Under the pieces are notes generated by a model. That model was not told the origin of the DNA, searched no databases, and worked only from the letters and a program-made list of their open reading frames with translations. The position numbers and the translations under genes are program-made. From Telmatactis stephensoni (taxonomy: Eukaryota; Cnidaria; Anthozoa; Actiniaria; Isophelliidae), in contig JALIZF010001889.1 of the NCBI GenBank assembly GCA_029948255.1, positions 806,001-870,000 of the forward strand: a stretch of 64,000 nt of DNA, given 5' to 3'. Numbering within the stretch: position 1 is the first letter of the stretch; each line of letters opens with the position of its first letter. Positions 12,001 through 22,600 of this stretch are shown here, one piece after another.

Positions 12001-15000
12001 GCCCCTGCATCTCTTAGTCTACATGCCATTCAACACAGGATACCCAGTGGCCTAATTTCACCATTAGACAAAGTCATTTACCAATGGTGATTTCAGTTTA
12101 CCAATGGTACCATTGGTACCATTGGTGAACACCTTCAAGCCCCTGCATCTCTTAGTCTACATGCCATTCAGCACAGGATACCCAGTGGCCTAATTTCACC
12201 ATTAGACAAAGTCATTTACCAATGGTGATTTCAGTTTACCAATGGTACCATTGGTACCATTGGTGAACACCTTCAAGCCCCTGCATCTCTTAGTCTACAT
12301 GCCATTCAACACAGGATACCCAGTGGCCTAATTTCACCATTAGACAAAGTCATTTACCAATGGTGATTTCAGTTTACCAATGGTACCATTGGTACCATTG
12401 GTGAAGACTTTCAAGCCCCTGCATCTCTTAGTCTACATGCCATTCAACACAGGATACCCAGTGGCCTAATTTCACCATTATAGACAAAGTCGTTTAGCAA
12501 CCTTCAAGCCCCACACTTATCACAGGATACCCAATATGACTTATTTCACTATTTGAAATGTTATTTTTCGTAGCCTCTATGGTCACCAATGGTACCAATG
12601 GTACCATTGGTTTCATTGTCAATATCCCCCCAGAAAAATTTTTTTTAACCAAATACATGAAACTACAGAGTGAAACACTTATACATTTTTTTATTACATT
12701 TGTATGTACTCCCTGTGGATTTTTACCAATAGCCATTGTTGATCCCCCCCCCCCAAAAAAATTATTTTTTTTAACACAACATCAAATACAGAGTGAGACA
12801 CGTATTTGATAAATGTGATGTAAGGTAGTTATGTAATTATACCACAAACAGAATGGAATGCACATTTTGTATTGCATTTGTTTGGACCTCCTGTGGAAAT
12901 TATCAGCTAATGAGTTATACATTTTTGTATTACATTTGCATGGGCTTCCTGTGGAAATTTACCAATAGACACCATTGGTAAAACATATTTCACCAGTGGT
13001 ATCTAATGGTGATTCTGGACAACCCTCGTAAAGAGAGTTATAGCCTTTTTTCAATTCAAATCCAGCAACGTATTTTGAAGAGAAGATGATCAGCTGTTGA
13101 CTGATTTGCTGCTATTTTAGTTGGCAGATTCTCTTTTACAACAGCCATTCCAGTCCCTGTCACCAATGCAGAAGATTGGTACATTAGCATTCTTATGTAA
13201 TGAGCTTCTCTGTAGCAGGACTATATGTGGGTATGTACAGTTTTATTTACTGCTTGATTTTTAATTGTCTGCTTGGTGGTTGTTAGGCTCGATTTCCAGC
13301 TACAAAGGGTTCTGTAACCCTACGTGGTTGGAAGTTGAGCCTAGGTGTTTTTTGGTAAAAATGAATAATTTTTGTTATGAAACAGTTAAACCATTATACA
13401 CCAACCATAAGGATTCTGTTTGGTTCTTTCACTGTAAATCAGAGATTTAGGCATTGGAGGATCCAGCCAGTAATGTATAGGATAAACATGATTCTTTTTT
13501 GTTGGTTGTTTTCTGAAAAGCAGCAAGCAAAATCAATAGTTGCAAATCCTTGTCATTTCAATTGAAGGGTTCCATGTGAAAATGGCCTAAGTGACTTTTT
13601 GTTGATATTTTTTCACTTTCCTGTGCTGGAAAAATTACATCCATCAAAAAGTCACTTAGGTCATTTTCACAAGGAACCCTTCAATTGCTCTGATCAATGA
13701 GAATGAACCAAGTTTTATCCATACTCCTGCCTGCCTATTAGAGTTTTGATTATTATGTTTGTTTGTTTGTTACAGAGAGATTGAAAACAGTATTGAGAAT
13801 ATGTCAAATCTTAGAAAAGATAAATGGGTCATTGAAGGCAAGATTAGAAAGTAAGTTGTTGCTGACATTATTACTCGTAAACAAAGAAACGGGAATGAAC
13901 TGGAATTGAAGAAGGGTGTGTGAAAAATTGCTTTTTACAACACTTGATAACAATCGCGCCATCTGATTGGTTAATTAGAGTCTGTTAATAAGAGGACAGA
14001 CACACTACTGACGCGTTTCGGCGCGCGCTCTCGTTCTGTTGCCTAGTTTGAAAAGGATTTTTTAACTTTTATCTCAAATAATTGTTGTAAAAAAACGAAT
14101 TGAAGATGGTTTTGAGTTGTCTGTCCTCTTATTGACACCCTCTTTTGTAAAGTATACAAGTAGAGTAAAACAAATATACAAAGTAAATTATTTATTGATT
14201 TAATCAAACTCAACTCGTACTTCTGACCCAAGCGTCACGTGAGTGAGAGGCTGGTGCTAAACCCTCGTTTCTATCTACACCCCCTGAGTTTCTTATGATA
14301 TCTTGTTGAACTTGACAGACTTAAAGCCATCCAAGCAGAAAAGTACCCAGTGGTTAAGATCAAGAAACCACCTGGACGACCCAGGGCTGATGCTGTGGTC
14401 CAAGAAGCAAATGATAACAGCAAAGACGCGTCATCTGTGGCTGGTGAGAGTAACCAGGGAAACGACGATGAGGACGATGAAGAAGAGGATGATGAAGAAG
14501 AGGATGATGACGACGATGATGAAGAGGGAGGGGAGGGTGGTGAGAATGGTGCTGATGGCAGCGATGAGACTGATGAGGAGGACGTAAGTAAAACATCTCT
14601 GCGTAAAATACTGGATCAGTTTCTATGGAACAAGATGCGATGCCATCTTTTAGTTACTGTAACGTAGACGTAACGTATCTAGAGCGGTCTTCGTATCAGG
14701 AGTGTGAAACGAACCGCCACTGTTTCCGTGCCATGTTATCTTTAAAAACATTCAAAGGTACTGCTGTGAACGTACCTTGTCGTTACCTTTTCATTTTCAC
14801 AGTTTTACAAGAACTGCTGTGACGTACTAACTGTAACGTAACTAGAAACGGTCTTTGCATTATCGTTTCTATTGTAACCGTAACGTTGACTACAGCGTAA
14901 CCGTAACTGTATCATACACAATATACATCAATATACACAAAATCTGTTCTTGATTTCTAATCTATTGTTGTCTTTAGCATATTTTTATGGGGCTAAATGT

Positions 15001-18000
15001 AATTTAGGCAAGGTTAAACTTTGCTGGCCAGCGGTATTTCCCCATTTCAAAGGGTGGGTGTGGGGGGCCCTCAGGTCGTGTTCAGGGGCTATATCAGCGA
15101 TGGATTTAGGGAAGGGTTGCAGGGGTGCTCACTCCCTCCTGAGACAACTTTGAGTCCTTTTTCCCAATACACTTTAAAATATCCTCTGTGCCGTTTCCAA
15201 TTTATATGATGGTGCATCCCCCTCCTGAAGACGGTGCACCCTCTCCTAAAGATAAACCTGGATCTGTCCCTGTATATGTACTTTTGCCTAGTCTATATTG
15301 GCCTTCTTTGCTGATCGTTGTGGATCAAGCCGTTTTGAGCTTTGCTGCATGTTGTGATTGCTGATCGTTGTGGATCATTTGTCTTTGCCCCACCCAGCCC
15401 CGCCTTTGACCCGGGAGGGCTACCAGGTAGGTATAGTTCCACTGTTCACTCAGTGTGACGGATAGGAGGTGGTGGACTGGCAGGGTTGCTATGGTGACCT
15501 CGAGGGACCTGGATGGGCGACGTCAGTCCATCTGTTTCTGCCCAACCCCAAGCTCATCTAATGGCGATGAGTTTAACTGATTCTTGTAATGTATTTAGGA
15601 TGACACTGAGCCACAAACTCAAGAAGAATTAGAAAGACGATTAAAGAAACTTGAGAAGGTAAAAACATCTTTTAGATTTTATTGGTCATTCCAGGGTTGA
15701 TTACATTAACTAAGCACTTTTATATTGGTTGTAGAAACATGCACAGTTTCGTTCCAAGTTGTTTAACCACTCCCATTCTCTACGAGCCCTCAGTCTTGGT
15801 CAAGATCGGTTTAAGCGCCGCTACTGGGTGTTACCACGAACTGGTGGAGTGTTTATAGAGGGGATGGGCAGCGCTGAGATTGAAGGACAGACAGAGATTG
15901 TGAAAGAAGGAGAAGAGGTCCAGGGTGACCGTGAACGTGTTGAGAAAATGGACATCAACGTAGCCATCCAGGAGGGAACTCGAAACAAAAAGAAAAATCT
16001 GTCGTGTTTGAATCAATCTGGCTTCGATGGTTCACAAGGGTCAGCCATGGATACCTCTGCTAACTCAACACCATCTACATCAACTTGCTCAACTCCACAG
16101 TTTGTCAAGATTGAACACCTATCAAACAGCGCGTCATCGTCACCTTCACTCATTAGAACAGACATCATGAAACGTAGTGTATGGTTTGGTTTACTCCCGC
16201 GCATGCCTTGTGATGAATCATCGCTGACCCTTTCCCATACTCCATTCAGTGGTGGCTTTACTGCTACGTACAGTAAAAAGGCAGAAGCCATTCCCGTTGA
16301 TTCACCAATCCCAATCAAACGACCCCCAGGTCGACCACCAAAGAACGCTACACCAGTGTATCAGACGATTGTATCAGGACTTGGGAGTAGTCCATTCACT
16401 GCTGTTCAAGGCCAACAGATGAATACATCCCCTATGGGAACTCCTCCACAACGTATGCAAACAACCTGTACTAAGGCCAGCAGTACCTCTCATCTTTCTA
16501 CTATGTCGTTGTCATTTGAGGAACTGAAAAAGAGTGTTCTTGAGTCACTGAGACGAGAACCTGCACCTATACCACCGGGTAAGTGGCTAAAAAGTGTGCT
16601 AAGTTAGTAAAATGGGTTTCACTAGAGACATTAGCGCAAATGCGAGCAATCAAAGCAACTGTAGACCCTTTAGTAAATAGAAGACCGAGTCCCTCCAAGA
16701 TCTGCAGTGATTGTAAAATCCAAGTCTTGGATTACGTCGACTCATTTGCAGTACGTGATGTTCTTTTCATGTATGCAAAATAAATGCGGCGCATATGTTG
16801 CTTACTGTGCTATTAGTCCCGCACAGAGATAAATCTTTTGATAAAAAGCTTGGTTCTCCAATATTGGGCTGTTGAACTAATTCTTGTTCTATTTCAGAAC
16901 TTCAACATGGCTGGTGGCGTTTAGTTGAACCAACACAGATTAAAGAACTCACTAAAACCTTACACTGCAGGTAAACTAGAGATGTCTCTTTCATGTGGTT
17001 TTCTTGCTCACCTTTCTCACCGTAACTTCATGTTTTTTTTCGCAGGGGTATACGCGAAAAGATGTTGCAGAAGAACTTTCAGAAGTACTCAGAGTACATC
17101 GCTACCTCTACTAAAAAGCCTTTGAATGACGGTAAGACAACGTTAACAGCTTCTATTTCTCTATTAGTAATGACTGGCGTTTGTGAGATATGAACAGGCA
17201 AACCAATTGAGCATGTTTTATACCTTTTAGCACACCAAATAAAACACTCAAAACTTAAGGCGGCGAAATACGAGACACAAAAACCCTCAACTTGTCGCGC
17301 AACATTGTTGCGTTGCAGGTTTTTGATCGATGTTGCGCGTTTTTCACCTCGCGATGTTGCGTGACAAGTTGGGATCGCGAGGTGAAAAACGCGCAACATC
17401 GATCAAAAACCTGCAACGCAACAATGTTGCGCGACAAGTTGAGGGTTTTTGTGTCTCGTATTTCGCCGCCTTTACCTCAACCAGTACTAAACCTTTACTG
17501 AACAAAGTCACAATCCAGCTACACTGGGTATTCAAAGGGCTTTAATTCTCACTCCCAGGTTTTGTTGTTCTTGTTGCTATTGCTAGTGAGTCATCAATGG
17601 AAAGTATTGGAAGCTATTGTTTAGATGTTCGTGTTCTAAGCTCGAGTTAGGATTTAATATCAAGCGTACATTGAATCCCTTCAGTAACAGTATTTTATCG
17701 TCATAACTTCGTAGGCGATTCCGACACAGATTCTGAAGACGAAGGCGAGAAAGAAAGCAAAAGGAAAGTACAACCAGAGGAAGACGATTGGTACCCAGCG
17801 CAAGAATTCGCTGTCAACAAATCAATCTTGAAGGAAGTGGAAGAACTAGAAGAGAAAGTCTTTGCTGCTAGTTTACAAGTTAAGGTAAGAAAGCAAGATC
17901 ACGAGAACAACTGAAGGCATCAGTGTAAAAGCAACGTAAGTGCTCTCTGATCAAAAAATACATTCTCCAAAAAAGTCTCTATTTTCACTGGCAGTGATTA

Positions 18001-19572
18001 GAGATGACTTACGCTATTTTTGCAGAGAACTCTTCAATTTTCTGGAGGTTTAACCTTATCAATTCACAGGATGTTTTAATGTACATATTTGTGATCTTTT
18101 AGGGTTGGAAATTGCCAACAAAGATATCGAAGACATTATCCTTTAACACCAGCAACGGTAAGTTGTTTTAGTTTGCCCTCAAAACGTAATGTTCAATAAT
18201 GCATTGTTTTCCCAATAAACTCTTGATGCTCGAGTTTATTACCACTCGTGAAACTACGTCTTTGCTTCTACATTTCCGCGTTTGTTCAGTCTCCTCACTT
18301 GTCTATTTGGTAATTTTTAGATGTCAAACAAAATGGCGAGAACAATCCATTGTCAATTGCAGCTACTCGACTTGCCGCTTTAGAACTTGGAATAGAGAGA
18401 CGTTACTTGAAACATCCCTTTAGAGACGAGTAAGTAGGAAGGAATATCTGTAGGATTGTACTTGTTATATTCTCTATCATGTCAAGGGCGTGGTCAACTG
18501 AAATGGATTAATGAGAGAAACTTCGCCATTAAGCATAGGCAAAGGGATATGAATTTCTTGTGAAAGGGTTAAAACTAGCAGCAAGTGATAACATCTGCGC
18601 ATGTCTCCAACTTCTATTGTCTTGGACAAATGCATAATTTTGAAAGTATAACTTCTAGCTGTTCATACTTCTGCACTCGAGTGTAATGCTCCGAAAAACT
18701 TTGGGGAGACTATGTACGACTCTATTTATGAGAGAGGTAGCCCTAAGCCAGGTTAAAACCGTAATTGAGGCCACTTCCGTCCAGCGGTTCGTGCATAATC
18801 GTCATGTTATCACTTGCTGTTGTTAAAACTGTAACCTTGTTATCATAGTAAGGCGCGAGTCCCATTTAGAATGGCCGTAGCTAAATACAGCGTCACTTCA
18901 CTGATTAATGTCAACACCACCCAATCATAGCGGGACAACTTTAGTATGTCTTAGCAATTTGAGGTACCCTACTAGGATGTTCTGTTGAGTCGCTGTTTTT
19001 CTGTGAGAAAAGGAAGGAAACCTCATCTTGCATACAGGGTACAGTTTTCCATACCGTGCGCAGAGGTGATGCGAGAAGAAAAACAAAAGTTCGATTTTCT
19101 CCCGCCGCAACTGCAGACATCCAGCGTCGCCGGCTGAACAGTTAAGTTCGGGAATGAACTTGGTTCCTTTTTCTTCAGTAAACTACAGATCCCATCCAAC
19201 ATTGGCACAGCTCTCGCACCAGGCGAGGTACCTACGGAGGCCAATTCTATGAACGAGGAAGAGTATCACTCTAAACCACAAGCCACAAAATCAAAGTAAG
19301 GTGTTATTTTCTACTCCGAAAAAATATTCATGCATCATTTAATTTTAATGGCAAGATAAAGTCCCAAAGTGCAAGCTACGGCCATCGCCACTTCTTTGCT
19401 ACACGTTGCAATTTGTTGCGCGTAATGTTTTAAGGGTGAACACACTGTGCAGTCTTGCTGTTTCGTGAACTGAACGTGCATCGTGTATCAGAGCTGATCA
19501 TCGTTGTAAGCTTTGTCGCCACCACCAACACTACCATCATCATCATCATTATTATCATCATCATCCACCACC

Positions 19573-19603
<31 letters not shown>

Positions 19604-22600
19604 CTGTCATAATCATTATCATATCCTTTTCTGTTTGTGCACAGAGAGGATAGTTCGTTCTTAAGCTGCTCGAGTGATCCACAATTTTGTGAATAAATAC
19701 GTATGATTGTCTTTCAACAGCATTACACCAGCACTAAGAACATGGCGCAACGCTGTAGCTGGAGTAACTAACGCTGCACAGGTGTCGATGTGCTTGACTT
19801 TGTTGATGAATTGTATAGCATGGGAAAAATCCATCATGAAAGTGGTGAGTATAGAAAAAACGAATTCGTATGAATTTAATTGTCATCATCATCATAATCA
19901 TATCATAGTGATCGTTTCTCATTAGCAGTCTTTTTCTTTTACGTTCAATAAAAAAACTGCCAGCATGCATTCAGTGTTATCAGTCACAAAGTTCTTCAGC
20001 AAAAACATCAAAGAAAAATCGTTGGTATTACCAGTAATTACCGTGAAACGTTCTGCACAATACTCATATTTCGACATCTATTTTCCAGTTCTGTCAGATG
20101 TGTCGTAAAGGAGATAACGAAGAGTTGTTGTTGCTGTGTGATGCTTGTGATCGTGGCTATCATACGTATTGCTGCACGGTAAGTAGGAATTGCTTCTATG
20201 GAAAGCATATTATTTAGTTACGTTACCATGGCTACCGTAGTTACCATAATCATTGCTATAATTGCTGCATGTCTTTTGACAAGGTTAGGAACCTGCAGTG
20301 ATTTGACAAAACTGTTCCATTATTTCAGCCCAAGTTGTCTTGTATCCCTGAAGGTGACTGGTACTGCATGGATTGTATTGTTTTGGTAAGTCAACCATTT
20401 CATTTTTCCTGGAAATCTATCCAGTATTAATTATTATACCTACGTTGCTGGTGTGTGCTACCTATCTCATTTGTGGGCCGTTGTCATGGTTACTAATGAC
20501 GTTGTCATGGTTACTAATGACGTCATGTGATCGGCAGGCATCTGGTGGAGACAACTGTTGTGTATGTGGAGGTGCTACAGGGAAGATGGCCAAATGTGAT
20601 AATTGCCCAAGGAACTTCCATCTACGTTGTCTCGAGCCTCCCTTGGTCAAGTAAGTGCCATACAGTCTAATGAACATATGGATGAGTGGGAGATATAGGG
20701 GACTTTAGTTTGTATTACAGTCAATTGATATGTTATGCTTCATGGTTTTGTTTCGTCTGCGTTAATGTTTTTACAACTTGATCTCCGAGCTTTCGGATCG
20801 ATGGACCCATCTTCAAGGAATGAAAAAGCGATAACAAACAGTACAACAACAATTACAAATACGACGCACGTAATCTGTAATGGCAATATTGTTTGTCGTA
20901 TTTTCATTCCCTAAGGATGGATCCATCGATCCGAAAGCTCGGAAATCAAGTTGTAAGATCATTAACGTAGACGAAACAGAACCATAGAAAATGTTGTCAT
21001 ATGACCCGTATTTCCTGGCCCTCCCACTCAGTCAATAAGTACATATTATATTACACCTACGTAAAAACTAGTTTTTAAACTGATAAAGTTTTCTTGTTCT
21101 TCAGGTTACCGCGATCGTCGTGGACCTGCCCTAACTGCAAACGAGTAAGTTGTAGTTTCTAATCAGTTATTCTGCGAATAGATATGTTGTCACATTAAGG
21201 CTTGGACGTTCGCAATGTTGCGTGCGCGCAACAGAAGTTGCACCGTGTGTCCACTCCTGCAGTATTGCGCGCCAATTTGCGGCAGAAACAGCTGCAGAAG
21301 CAGAACTCGATACCATTCCTAAAACTGTTACAGGGTAAGCACATGATACAACTGCGTTGCACGTAACGTTGCAGAAAGTTATAGAAAATATTGCATGGTG
21401 ACTTGCCATCATTGTACAGAGAATTACAATCGTAACGTTTACCATTCATATAAGACCAATTTTTGTAAAGGTAAAAAATAAAGAGTCCTTATTTTACGTC
21501 AGAAGCTCGTAATAGTCAAAAGTTGCCTAGTAAACTTGAGGCCGACGGTGCGCTCATTTTACCCCTCCCCTCTCCATTAGTGCTCCGTTTTAAGGGTATT
21601 TAAAGCTACTTAAAGCTACACAGAAAGGAAAGAAGTCGAACAAAGGATGTGACTGGACTGGGAATCGAACTCGGGACCTCTCACACTGAAGGCCGCGCAC
21701 TAACCATCTGTGCCATCCTTGCTCCTCATCTCCTTTATGAGATAATGGCAAACTGTTACTTATGAGATTTTATTCATGAAGATATAAATAATTATCTACA
21801 CAGCGGAAAAAGGCTCGCACAACACGAAAACAAAGAGACAAGAAGAAGGAACGAGAAGCTGAAGCAGAAGCTCGTGCTGAAGCTGAACTACAAATGGAGT
21901 TGGATGAACAAGACGATCTGGATTCACAGGAACCACGTCATCATGTTAATCGTAAACAAACATCTAAAGATATGGCGCCGTGTAGAACGGTGCTGGCAGA
22001 GATGGAAAAACATGACGATGCCTGGCCGTTCCTTGTTCCCGTCAACGCTAAACAGGTGAGAACAGTTGGCTTTTACGCATTTTGATCGGCTCTATCTGTA
22101 GCGCTTTTGCCATGTACTGTAATGTTCGTCCCTTTTCCAAACTGACCACAGTGACGCATTGAAATGTCTGACTTATCCTAAATTTTTGTTTGCCTGTCAG
22201 TTTCCAGAGTATTACAAAATTATCCGTAAACCAATGGATTTCCACACCATGAAAATCAAACTAAGGGATTATCAGTGAGTAACTGTAACTTACAGTTAGA
22301 ATATCTTTATAGTATTACACTTTGTGTTAGGTCGATTTTGCTGATGTCCGCTGGTTCTCTTCCAGTAGGATTATTTGAACAAGATATTGCTCTATGTACA
22401 TGAAGTTAGGGCTTTTTGTGCCAATCTCATTTTGTGGTGTTCTCTTTACTTCTTCAGATACACGTCTCGTCAAGAGTTTGTTGAAGACAGTCGACTTGTT
22501 TTTAGGAATTGTAACGAGTTTAATGAAGATGATTCTGAGGTACTTTGGCATAAGTGAATGAATAAATGAAAGGAAGGGAGGAAGGCAGACAGACAGACTC

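Larger units (their letters stand above)
8555..13035. mobile_element. 4.47-kb non-autonomous hAT-like transposon with target duplication
   Basis: The element is 8563-13027. Both ends carry about 79 bp of matching inverted sequence (8563-8641 and 12949-13027); read inward both give TGTCCAGAATCACC, then ATTAGATACCA, TTTTACCAATGGTG and TCTATTGGT. It is flanked by an exact 8-bp direct repeat GTAAAGAG (8555-8562 and 13028-13035). Outer ends are CAAGTATGTCC and GAGGGTTGTCC, consistent with a decayed hAT-like CAGGGTTGTCC. Subterminal regions are crowded with ACCAATGGT/ACCATTGGT. No transposase is visible; the longest ORF (about 115 codons at 9308-9655) looks random. It sits wholly in a BAZ2 intron. 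Confidence 0.82.

Noticed and set aside
11165..12512. Regular repeats with spacers, CRISPR-like at first sight
   Set aside because: The whole 138-bp unit repeats, with no unique spacers, and the DNA is eukaryotic. It is a minisatellite inside a transposon.
14360..14596. Minus-strand His/Pro-rich 78-codon ORF
   Set aside because: It is the antisense shadow of the acidic exon of BAZ2 (14319-14583).
17079..17545. Several overlapping ORFs on both strands sharing sequence such as VFDRCCAFFTSR
   Set aside because: They arise from the perfect inverted repeat at 17258-17471, read in both directions.
19455..19682. ORFs rich in His, Ile, Met or Asp over the triplet repeat, on both strands
   Set aside because: They are translations of ATC/CCA microsatellites in an intron.
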